58,957 nucleotides of DNA from Leptospira biflexa (GTDB taxonomy: Bacteria > Spirochaetota > Spirochaetia > Treponematales > Rectinemataceae), in assembly GCA_020721875.1 (NCBI GenBank), contig DYLX01000004.1:1-58957 (forward strand). Reading direction: 5' to 3'. The first letter of the stretch is position 1, and each line of letters begins with the position of its first letter. The position numbers were made by a program, and so were the translations under genes. The notes under the pieces are model-generated. The model saw only the letters and a program-made list of their open reading frames with translations, searched no databases and was not told the origin of the DNA. Shown here piece after piece: positions 51,300 to 58,957 of this stretch.

Positions 51300-53990
51300 T
51301 CATTGTGTGCCAGAGAGCATCTCAACAAGCGAGGCGAGCGTCTGAAGTGCCTGGAGTGGAGTTATCGTATTAGGATCAATACTTCTGAGCGTGGCGATAA
51401 CTATGTCTTCAGTGCTGAATAGCTCCGAGACACTTGTTCGACCGTCATCCTCCCCACTCGGACGTGCGGACTGCGAGGAAGCGCCGGCGATACTTGGGCG
51501 GGCGCTTGCCGCGGATTCGCCATCAATATCATCGTGCGTACTTCCCACCGAATCGCTGCCAAGATTCTGCTCAAGCTTGTTCACATGGGATTCAAGCGTC
51601 GAAGCCCGCATGATTACATCTTCGGGCAAGCCAGCTAGCCGTGCGACATGAATGCCATATGAGCCGCTCGACGCTCCCTCTTCGAGCCGCTTAGGAAAAG
51701 ATATCGTCCCATCGCGCTCAAACACTGCCATCTTCATATTGCGAAGACCCGGAATTTCCATTGTGGTAAGCTCGTGATAATGGGTTGCGAAAAGTGTTCG
51801 ACACTTGAGGTGATGGATAAGGTATTCGCTTACCGCCCAGGCGATCGACACGCCGTCGAGCGTACCTGTTCCCCGCCCTACTTCATCCATAATCACGAGG
51901 CTTCGCTCAGTCGCGGTGTTGAGAATGAAGGCGGTTTCGTGCATCTCCACCAGGAAAGTGCTCTCGCCTCTCGCGAGATTGTCCTGGGCTCCTACTCTGC
52001 AGAATATCTTGTCAACGAGACCGATCCGTGCAAAGTCCGCAGGCACGAAACTCCCAATGTGGGCGAGAAGCACGATGAGCGCAGTCTGCCGAAGCACGGT
52101 TGATTTTCCCGCCATATTAGGCCCGGTGATGATGACGAACCACTCGCTGTTCCGCGAAAGAGAGAGAGAATTCGGCACAAAGTCTCCATAGGGCAAACAG
52201 CGCTCCACCACGGGGTGCCTTCCACCTTGAATATCGATCTCCAGCTCTTCCGAAATTTCAGGGCGTGTATAGCGCTCTTCTGTCGCTGTCTGAGCAAGCG
52301 AGGCGAGGCAGTCTATCTTCGACACTGCCCGCGAACACTCCAGAAGCGCTGTGATGTGCTGTTTGAGACTCTCCCTCACCTCAATGAAGAGCCGGCGTTC
52401 GAGCTCAACAATTCGCTCCTGCGCACCATTGATTTTGCTCTCGAGTTCTCCCAATTTCTCAGTGGAGTAGCGCTCTCCGCCGACCAATGACTGCCTGCGG
52501 ATAAAATGTTCGGGTACGGATGCAAGGTTTCCGCGAGTCACTTCGAGGTAGTATCCAATCACGCGGTTGTAACGGATCCGGAGGTTCTGGATCCCCGTGC
52601 GAAGTTTTTCTTCGGCTAAATACTCCTCAAGGACGGCTTTTGTGTTTCGGTGCACATTACGCAGTTCATCGAGTTCACGGTTGTAGCCATCCTGGATGAT
52701 GTTCCCCTCCGTGAGCAGTATGGATGGATCATCTAATATTGAAGACTCGATGATTCCGATTACTTTTTCGCACTCTTCAAGGTATTCTGAGCTCACTGCA
52801 GGCCTGAGAGCAGGCGGTGGTTCTGCGCTTTTTACCGCTTCGAAGAGCGCGAGCCCCGATTGCATCGACGCTTGGAGTGCCTTTAGATCCTTTGCATGCG
52901 CCTTATCCACTGCGAGTCGCGAGATGAGCCGCTCGGTATCGAGAATACCCGTGAGCAATTTCCTGATATCAGAAAGAAGTATCTGGTCGTGGTAGAGAAA
53001 TGCGACTGCCTCGAGACGCTCATCGATGGCAATCTTGCTTCTCAGAGGTTCAAAGAGCCACTGACGCAGCATCCGCGCGCCTCCGGCTGTTTTCGTAGCA
53101 TCGATTACATCGATGAGCGTGTCTCGTCGGCTTGAATCGTTGAGATTTCTCACTAATTCCAAATTTCGTTTTGTTGCCTCATCGAGGAGCACAAAAGATT
53201 GCTGTTCGTAGCGCTGAAGAGTGCGAATGTGAGGAGGGTCTTTATGTATCATTTCCTGCACATATTCGAGTAAATTACCTGCTGCAACGAGGGCTGGGTC
53301 TTGGTCGTCGAAACCGAATCCCTTAAGGGAGAGCGTTCCAAATTTGTGCCTGAGCACTTCAGCCGCGTGATATGGATCATAGGTCCAGTCGGGCTGCGGA
53401 TTCAGCATCGCCCCGCTCTCTCTTAGTACACGGTAGAGGGCGGGATCGTCGAGTATCGACTGCTGAACGAGGATTTCGCGAGGATAGAGGCGGTACAGTT
53501 CCGCGCGCAGGCTCTCCTCGCTGGGCATGCTGCCCTTGCACGGCAGCGAATAGGCCTTGAACTCACCAGTCGAGACATCGAGGTACGCAAAACAGAGCGA
53601 TCCATTCAATACGCAGATATTTGCGAGATAATTGTTGGCGCCCTGCTCGAGATAATCATCTTCAACCGCAATACCAGGCGTGATCACCTCGATCACTTCC
53701 CGGCTCATGAGCCCGCGCTTGCCAGGAGCTGGTTTCTGTTCACAGATCGCGATTTTTTTGCCCGCCCTGAGGAGTCTCGCAATGTAGGCTTTCGCGGCGT
53801 GGTAGGGAATTCCACACATCGGCTGACTTTGCCGCTTGGTGAGCGTCAAATCCAGAATTGAACTCGCCTCGAGGGCATCCTCGTTGAACATCTCGTAGAA
53901 ATCACCGAGGCGGAAAAAAAGAATTTCATCGCGGTGTTGCGCTTTAATCTGGCGATACTGATCGAGCATCGAGTTGGTTTCGGAGGGCAT
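51300..53990 (-). CDS. mutS: DNA mismatch repair protein MutS
   Basis: An 896-residue MutS. The mismatch-reading Phe-x-Glu is in FRLGDFYEMF. The connector, core and clamp domains follow, then the ATPase with Walker A GPNMAGKST and Walker B LVIMDEVGRGT, and the helix-turn-helix dimer region. A Ser/Ala/Asp-rich insertion lies near residues 815-860. The frame is open to 54044, but that part lies in the bamA terminator. The ATG at 53990 (MPSETNSMLDQY) fits the family. It has no Shine-Dalgarno sequence, and a perfect TATAAT ends six bases before it. Confidence 0.96.
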   Translation of the reverse strand: MPSETNSMLDQYRQIKAQHRDEILFFRLGDFYEMFNEDALEASSILDLTLTKRQSQPMCGIPYHAAKAYIARLLRAGKKIAICEQKPAPGKRGLMSREVIEVITPGIAVEDDYLEQGANNYLANICVLNGSLCFAYLDVSTGEFKAYSLPCKGSMPSEESLRAELYRLYPREILVQQSILDDPALYRVLRESGAMLNPQPDWTYDPYHAAEVLRHKFGTLSLKGFGFDDQDPALVAAGNLLEYVQEMIHKDPPHIRTLQRYEQQSFVLLDEATKRNLELVRNLNDSSRRDTLIDVIDATKTAGGARMLRQWLFEPLRSKIAIDERLEAVAFLYHDQILLSDIRKLLTGILDTERLISRLAVDKAHAKDLKALQASMQSGLALFEAVKSAEPPPALRPAVSSEYLEECEKVIGIIESSILDDPSILLTEGNIIQDGYNRELDELRNVHRNTKAVLEEYLAEEKLRTGIQNLRIRYNRVIGYYLEVTRGNLASVPEHFIRRQSLVGGERYSTEKLGELESKINGAQERIVELERRLFIEVRESLKQHITALLECSRAVSKIDCLASLAQTATEERYTRPEISEELEIDIQGGRHPVVERCLPYGDFVPNSLSLSRNSEWFVIITGPNMAGKSTVLRQTALIVLLAHIGSFVPADFARIGLVDKIFCRVGAQDNLARGESTFLVEMHETAFILNTATERSLVIMDEVGRGTGTLDGVSIAWAVSEYLIHHLKCRTLFATHYHELTTMEIPGLRNMKMAVFERDGTISFPKRLEEGASSGSYGIHVARLAGLPEDVIMRASTLESHVNKLEQNLGSDSVGSTHDDIDGESAASARPSIAGASSQSARPSGEDDGRTSVSELFSTEDIVIATLRSIDPNTITPLQALQTLASLVEMLSGTQ

Positions 53991-53996
53991 GCATTC

Positions 53997-54025
53997 ATTA
54001 TAAAAGGCCGCTTCCCGTGAAACAA
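53997..54025 (-). promoter_or_regulatory. Predicted mutS promoter overlapping the bamA terminator
   Basis: TATAAT (54002-53997) with TTGTTT (54025-54020) at 17 bases. Seven bases downstream of the -10 box is the A of the mutS ATG, so the mRNA is predicted to be leaderless. The -35 box is in the terminator loop and the spacer is its 3' arm. Confidence 0.6.
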
Positions 54026-54038
54026 GAAGTGGCCTTTT
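54002..54038 (-). terminator. Terminator of the tamB-bamA unit
   Basis: AAAAGGCCACTTC ... GAAGCGGCCTTTT forms a 13-position stem (one A-G mismatch) ending in four T residues then ATAAT. The flanking A and T runs make it possibly bidirectional. Confidence 0.75.
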
Positions 54039-54075
54039 GTGCATGCGGAAGCACGCACACTCTTGCAGTAAAACT

Positions 54076-56637
54076 TCAGTAGAGAGGCTGCGTGATGCTC
54101 AGCACAAAGTCGAAGGACCCCGGCGCAGTTTTCCACGTAATCGCAGATCCATCGAACACGAAGCGCTTGGCGAGGTAGAAACGGAAGGGAAACTGCGCGA
54201 TCACAAAACGAGCGCCAAATCCGGTCGAGAAGGCAAAATTGCTCCAATTCAAACTTCCCGCAACTGCGGATGGTGAATCGAGGCTCATATCGAGCCATCC
54301 ATTCTCGGTGCGCATCGCTCCAGCATCGATGAAACCGTCGACACTCAGCACCTGCGGTACCACGGGCAAATGGAGTTCGAGCCAGTTCTCCCACACCAAG
54401 GTGCCTTTAGCCCCATAGAGCGACTTCCAGCCCCTCACGTTGAATGTTCCATCGAGGTAGACCCAATCCTTGGTAACGATGAGGGGGTTAAAGGGCTGGG
54501 CAAAAAGATACTGTACACCGCTGTGTACGCCCACAACAGGTGCGAATAAATAGGTCGGAGTGAAGGGAATCGAGAAGAGTGTCGCGTATGCTTCGGCTTT
54601 GGTGTCTGATCGTATATAGAATTGGCGCTCCATAGGGAGAAAGCCCGTGTAAGTGAGCCTCTGGCTCAGCAAGTAGCCCTTTGCGGGATTGTACCAGTAG
54701 TCAAGATGATTGAGGTACACGCGGCCGAACAATGAATTTTTGAGTACCCACATGCCGTTGTAGTCTCGCATTTCTCGCTCATAAGGACGATACTTGGTTG
54801 CGTCGTAGGATGACATGCCGAGTCCTGAAGATACCCCACCTGCGATGCCGATATCCGCGCTTGGAATCTTGAAGGTGTATCCAGTCGAATAGCCCAAGCT
54901 GAAAGTATAGTCGTCATACTTCATGAGGTAGCTGTTGGGAACTGAGGAAAGCAGCCCATCCCACTGATTTGTTCCGCTCCCGAGGGATGTGAAGGGGTCG
55001 GGTATATCTTCCGAAGAGAAAATTGGCGCAATAGAGTCTTGAGCTGTCGTAGAGAGCGTGTGCTTCACCGTGAAACTCAGGCTCTGAGAAATGCGCTTGT
55101 TGAAGAGCCAGTTTTGACCAAAAGAGGTGTCGATGCTCTGCTCATCGGGCGAGAGGGTCATGTTGACTTGGAGATTCTTTCCAGTACCGCCAAGATTCGA
55201 GTCATTCCACTTCACAAAACCGGAGACAGGGAATGATGAAGACTGGCCGAGCCCTGTGAGAGTAAGTCCGAACTGTATCTGCGCAGTGCTCATCTCTTGA
55301 ACATTGAAAACAAGATCCATGAGATCGCCGACGCTCCCCTGGTGAATCTCCGGTTCCACCGATGAGAAATATTGAAGGTTGTAGAGATTACGCAAGCCAT
55401 CGATGATCTTGGATTTCGAGAAGACTTCTCCCACCTCGAGTGGAATTTCGCGGGCGATGACATAGTCCTTTGTCTTTGTGTTTCCCTTGAAGGAGATGCT
55501 TCCGATGTGAGCCCGATCGCGCTCGACGATGGAGATCTTGAAGGCGATGCTGCCCGCGGTTTCATCGCGTTGCTGGGTCATAGTAATTGTATTGAAGATG
55601 TAACCAGATTCATAATACAGGTCATCGACCTTCTGCTTGTCCGCATGGATTGCCTTCATGTTAAGCGGATCGCCCTTCTTGAGTGTGAAGAACGCGGCCA
55701 GTTTTGAGGTTGAGAAAATGGTGTTGCCCTCGAAACTCACACCTCCGTAAGTCCAAAGTTTACCTTCCGTGATAACGAAGGTTATTTCGAGATAGTTCTT
55801 CTGGTTTGTCGGATCCTTGGAATAGTTTCTCAGAATATCGATGACTTTCGCGTCCACATATCCCTTACTCGCGTAGTAGTCCTCGATCGCTGTTCTGCTT
55901 TCGGTCAGTTTGGACTCTTCGAACGCACCTTTCTGGAAGAGTGCTACTTCTTTGAGTGTAACCTGGCCTTTGAGGGTCTGCGAAGAGAACACGCTGTTGC
56001 CGGAGAAGAGGATTTTTCGCACGATGACCGCAGTGCCTTCTGTGACTTTGAAGGTCAGAACGATGCGCGAGGGATCCTGAGGCACGGTAGTCGTCTCATA
56101 GGTGATTTTCGCGTCGGGGTATCCCTTTTGAAGATAGATCTTTTGTATAGCGAGCGTATCGGCCTTCGCGGTGTCTTCGCTGTAGATCGCGCCAGTCTTG
56201 GAGGAAACTGCATCGAGGAGCTCTGAGGTACGGAGCGCGCTGTTTCCAATTATGCGAATTGAACTTATGGAAGGCTTCTCTACTACAATGAATTTAATAA
56301 TGATCTTATCTTTCGAATCGCCGGCAGGAAGCGCAACAGGGTTGATCGAATCAAACCAGTCGAGGGCATAGAGTTTCGCCTGTATTTCCGTCCACACTGT
56401 GTCGTTGAAAACGGTGCCAATGTAGCCTCGGAGCATTGAATCCAAGTCGTTCCGATTTGCATAATGAAGCCCTTCCCATTGGAAGCCCGCAATAGGTTTG
56501 TTCCAGAACCATTCATCCGAAGTACTCTGAGTCGTTGTGGTCTGCGCTGTGGATTGCGCGGCTGTTTGCGCAAAAAGACCCTGTGAAACGCACAGAAGCG
56601 CCAGTGCCACGATGATGCAACCTCGACGATACTTCAT
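54076..56637 (-). CDS. bamA: Outer membrane assembly factor BamA
   Basis: An 853-residue Omp85-family protein that inserts beta-barrel proteins into the outer membrane. The signal peptide ends near residue 23 (GLFAQ). After a Thr/Gln-rich linker come five POTRA domains (~45-450), with repeat marks such as IRIIGNSALRTSELLDAV, ILFSGNSVFSSQTLKGQV, VSFEGNTIFSTSKLAAFF and ISFKGNTKTKDYVIAREI. The C-terminal 16-strand barrel ends in a hydrophobic strand with terminal aromatic residue (FVLSITQPLY). GAGGAG precedes the ATG. It follows tamB by 17 bases. Confidence 0.95.
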   Translation of the reverse strand: MKYRRGCIIVALALLCVSQGLFAQTAAQSTAQTTTTQSTSDEWFWNKPIAGFQWEGLHYANRNDLDSMLRGYIGTVFNDTVWTEIQAKLYALDWFDSINPVALPAGDSKDKIIIKFIVVEKPSISSIRIIGNSALRTSELLDAVSSKTGAIYSEDTAKADTLAIQKIYLQKGYPDAKITYETTTVPQDPSRIVLTFKVTEGTAVIVRKILFSGNSVFSSQTLKGQVTLKEVALFQKGAFEESKLTESRTAIEDYYASKGYVDAKVIDILRNYSKDPTNQKNYLEITFVITEGKLWTYGGVSFEGNTIFSTSKLAAFFTLKKGDPLNMKAIHADKQKVDDLYYESGYIFNTITMTQQRDETAGSIAFKISIVERDRAHIGSISFKGNTKTKDYVIAREIPLEVGEVFSKSKIIDGLRNLYNLQYFSSVEPEIHQGSVGDLMDLVFNVQEMSTAQIQFGLTLTGLGQSSSFPVSGFVKWNDSNLGGTGKNLQVNMTLSPDEQSIDTSFGQNWLFNKRISQSLSFTVKHTLSTTAQDSIAPIFSSEDIPDPFTSLGSGTNQWDGLLSSVPNSYLMKYDDYTFSLGYSTGYTFKIPSADIGIAGGVSSGLGMSSYDATKYRPYEREMRDYNGMWVLKNSLFGRVYLNHLDYWYNPAKGYLLSQRLTYTGFLPMERQFYIRSDTKAEAYATLFSIPFTPTYLFAPVVGVHSGVQYLFAQPFNPLIVTKDWVYLDGTFNVRGWKSLYGAKGTLVWENWLELHLPVVPQVLSVDGFIDAGAMRTENGWLDMSLDSPSAVAGSLNWSNFAFSTGFGARFVIAQFPFRFYLAKRFVFDGSAITWKTAPGSFDFVLSITQPLY

Positions 56638-56654
56638 TGCCGCTCCTCGTCTTT

Positions 56655-58957
56655 CTAATAATTAATCCGCCAACTCAGACTGATGGTCTGATTATTGAGC
56701 GGTGTTCCCTGTTTACCGAAGGACAGTCCCCACTGCAGAAGTCCAAAGGGCGATTGGAATTCGAGACCTAGCTCTGAGTCTAATTGCAAAGCGCCAGTTT
56801 TCTCAAGCGGGTTCTGAGCCATGCTTAAAGTAAAATGCGCGAAAGCGGAATCGGTTATATATTTCCCCGCGAAAAGTTCGGTTCCCGTCAAGTAGGCGGA
56901 GAGAGGAGTGTTCCCTGTGTGCGCTGGATCAGTGATGTCTAGTAGCCATCGCTGGATGAACGACGACTTAATGTAGAGAACATCGAGCCCGAGCGTTTTT
57001 TGCACTCGCTGCTCGAACGAACGGAAGATGGAATTCTGTGTCAAGAACTCAGATCCAGCAATCACCGCCTCTCGAATGGTGAGAGGCGTCGTCGATGATG
57101 GTTCGAGGAGAGTCAATCCTCCACCGAGAAGCGCGAGCAGCTCTATTTCGCTCTTAGGAGGCACGGAGCTGAGACGGGGTTTGAAATTCTCATACGGTGT
57201 GCGGTCAGCGGCGAGCGTAATATTGATCATGCCATCCCGGCTGAGCTCTCGTAGTTCCGCGGTGGCGCTAATGAGTGGATTGAATTTGGCCTGATTTTCC
57301 GCAAAATCTATGGTGCACTGCTTTATAAAGAAATTTCTGAGCAGATAAAGTACGTAGCCGGACCTGAGCTCAATTTTTCCGTTGACAGAGAAACCACCAC
57401 TCGCCTCATCGTAGAGAATATTCAGTGCAGAATTCGGAGACGACATGCCACGCACGAGCGGAATGTCCTGGCTGGGCAGGAATAGTTCAACATTCTTACC
57501 TAGGGTGAGCGCTAAATTAAGTGAGAGGGGAAGCGCGGGCTGGGTTGGCTTCTCGGTAGTGGCAAAACCTTCGGGATTCACTTCAAGGGTTCCATTGTCG
57601 AGGAAAACGTTTCCACCAAGTTCCAGTTTCCCTTGCGAGATAGTGGCCTTCATGTCAGTTTTCACCTGAATGTTGCTGGCGGTGAGACCCGCGATTCTCC
57701 CTTTGAACTGGAGCGCGGCAGTCTGCTGCGTCGAGACAAAGGCTGTGATGTCGCCTATTTCCCAACGCGCCAAATTGGCGGTAGCCGCTACCGAGACATT
57801 GCCAGTGCCGATATTGATGATGGTGGGACTGAGTTCGACGGCACCATCTGTGATGCTTATTACTGCATCGAAGGGGCCGGCTTTTTCAAGAAGGTAGATA
57901 TTTGAAGAGAAGGCTGCGTCGGTCAATTGAATTTTTCCGTTTATCTTGGGGTCCGCAACATCTCCGGACAACGCAACCGAGGCTGACATTGTACCTGATA
58001 TTTCCTTGATGTCTTTGGGCGAAATGAGAAGCTGCAATGCAGCAAGGTTCATTTTATCGAGCCTTATGTCTGCTTGGATATTGTTCTCGTGTATCGAGCC
58101 CTTTGCTGAGCCGGAGATATTGAACAGATTATCTACCACAATGTCGAAATCGCTCATATTAGAAAGCACCGCGTGGGCACGAGCGCCTCCAGGCTGCATC
58201 ATGTCAAAATTCGCACTTACTCCATGCAGACTGAAGGTGTAGGAGATTGGAGCCACATTCGAAGCGTTGCACTTTATATCCTTGATGTCACCGGCGAGTT
58301 GTGCGTTCATGTTCGTAAAGAGTTCGGATAGGGCACCATCGATTGAACCTTGGCCGCTGATGAGGGAGGCGATGAGCTGATTCGCGAGCACGCTCTTCAC
58401 GTTCATCGAGTACTGCAGCTTCTTTGAGGACAAATCGAACTGAGCCAGCAGATTCTCTATGTTATAATTTTGATACGTGAAATTGCCTGAATCGACTGAA
58501 ATTGAATTATCCTTGTAGTGCAGACTCGCTGAGGCAGAGAAAGGTATTCCTCTTATTTCAGCTTTCTGGGTTGCAATCTGAAGGTCAGCCAAAGCTATAT
58601 TGGACAGTCCTAATTTGTCACTCGTGCGAATAATGATGTTCGCATTGCCCTTAATCTGGATATCGCCAACCATGTTCCAGGATGTCGGGGCGAGCTGTTC
58701 AATAGGGAGCGACACGGCGCCTATAGACGCATTTATATTCCCATTCTCCGCAGATATTTCACCTTGAATTTTAGCTCGTTCAATTTCAACGCTCACAAGA
58801 GAGAATGTCGCGCTTGATTTCTGTAGCGAATTAAGAAGCGATTCGTACTGTGCGTTCACAGTGCCTTTAAATTTTTTCCCCTTATAAGACGCTGAATCTA
58901 GGGTCAGCGTCGCCCCCTTTGCCCCTACCTCACCACTCACCACCACACTCGGATACT
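56655..58957 (-). CDS. tamB: TamB-like protein, N-terminal part outside window
   Basis: The reading frame stays open to the window edge, so only the C-terminal ~767 residues are seen. They are a long run of beta-strands rich in Ile, Ser, Asn and Gly, as in the AsmA/TamB lipid-transfer proteins that bridge the periplasm. The last ~150 residues match the conserved DUF490/TamB C-terminus (LELRSGYVLYLLRNFFIKQCTIDFAENQ-like region, then EIELLALLGGG, and a final SLSWRINY). Whole family members exceed 1,000 residues. It is in one operon with bamA, as in other outer-membrane bacteria. Confidence 0.88.
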   Translation of the reverse strand, partial: YPSVVVSGEVGAKGATLTLDSASYKGKKFKGTVNAQYESLLNSLQKSSATFSLVSVEIERAKIQGEISAENGNINASIGAVSLPIEQLAPTSWNMVGDIQIKGNANIIIRTSDKLGLSNIALADLQIATQKAEIRGIPFSASASLHYKDNSISVDSGNFTYQNYNIENLLAQFDLSSKKLQYSMNVKSVLANQLIASLISGQGSIDGALSELFTNMNAQLAGDIKDIKCNASNVAPISYTFSLHGVSANFDMMQPGGARAHAVLSNMSDFDIVVDNLFNISGSAKGSIHENNIQADIRLDKMNLAALQLLISPKDIKEISGTMSASVALSGDVADPKINGKIQLTDAAFSSNIYLLEKAGPFDAVISITDGAVELSPTIINIGTGNVSVAATANLARWEIGDITAFVSTQQTAALQFKGRIAGLTASNIQVKTDMKATISQGKLELGGNVFLDNGTLEVNPEGFATTEKPTQPALPLSLNLALTLGKNVELFLPSQDIPLVRGMSSPNSALNILYDEASGGFSVNGKIELRSGYVLYLLRNFFIKQCTIDFAENQAKFNPLISATAELRELSRDGMINITLAADRTPYENFKPRLSSVPPKSEIELLALLGGGLTLLEPSSTTPLTIREAVIAGSEFLTQNSIFRSFEQRVQKTLGLDVLYIKSSFIQRWLLDITDPAHTGNTPLSAYLTGTELFAGKYITDSAFAHFTLSMAQNPLEKTGALQLDSELGLEFQSPFGLLQWGLSFGKQGTPLNNQTISLSWRINY

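Noticed and set aside
1..58957. CRISPR arrays, insertion sequences, prophage genes, integrases, rRNA, tmRNA, riboswitches
   Set aside because: I looked for regularly spaced repeats, transposase or integrase motifs and the conserved cores of these RNAs on both strands and saw none. The three 24-base repeats in infB are coding and not CRISPR-like.

Overview
The window is a housekeeping stretch of a spirochaete chromosome, most likely from the Treponema/Spirochaetales side. I base this on several things. The dnaG-rpoD-(zinc ribbon)-(TPR)-mreBCD-mrdA-rodA order and the tamB-bamA-mutS order resemble, as I recall them, the Treponema pallidum arrangement. The ~900-residue TPR/GreA fusion is a spirochaete architecture. 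The envelope genes (BamA, TamB, LptF/LptG, lipoproteins) indicate an outer membrane. G+C looks close to 50 %, and codon use is even throughout. I see no insertion sequence, prophage, CRISPR array or rRNA. The species cannot be named from this sequence.

Layout. 1-671: end of a (+) lipoprotein gene. 845-16769 (all -): tRNA-Thr, tRNA-Tyr, a YkgJ-type Cys-cluster protein, mltG, dnaG, rpoD, a C4 zinc-ribbon coiled-coil protein, the RNase P RNA gene rnpB, a TPR membrane protein, mreB, mreC, mreD, mrdA (PBP2), rodA and a radical-SAM/DUF2344 fusion. This joins primer synthesis, the housekeeping sigma factor and the rod (elongasome) machinery. 16823-19098 (-): surE, a galactokinase-like gene with altered catalytic residues, and a small unknown gene. 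19245-20618 (+): Memo-like and AMMECR1 proteins. 20657-24213 (-): a FemABX-type transferase and metG. 24280-28226 (+): a DUF503 protein, a lipoprotein and ppdK. 28325-31512 (-): dtd, two exported proteins and rpe. 31669-35320 (+): a TPR protein and the TPR-GreA fusion. 35381-50439 (-): one long operon, rimP-nusA-infB-rbfA-truB-ribF-rpsO-pnp-M16 peptidase-dut-lptF-lptG-tgt, with a strong promoter and an attenuator-like leader. 50489-58957 (-): tamB (cut by the window edge), bamA, mutS, comF.

Genes inside operons are packed tightly, with ATGA, TAATG or longer overlaps and usually clear Shine-Dalgarno sequences. By contrast, several genes at the head of transcription units (mutS, metG, the DUF503 gene, the TPR gene after rnpB, and rpe) have no Shine-Dalgarno sequence. 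Each has a -10-like hexamer ending only 6-9 nt before the start codon, which predicts leaderless or nearly leaderless mRNAs. Two of these promoters are embedded in the preceding terminator or RNA gene.

No obviously new multi-gene system is present. The most unusual items are the predicted leaderless promoters, a pyruvate phosphate dikinase with a basic tail carrying two AT-hook-like motifs, a galactokinase homologue that has lost both catalytic residues, a RibF with a degenerate kinase half, and the promoter/terminator leader ahead of rimP-nusA-infB.
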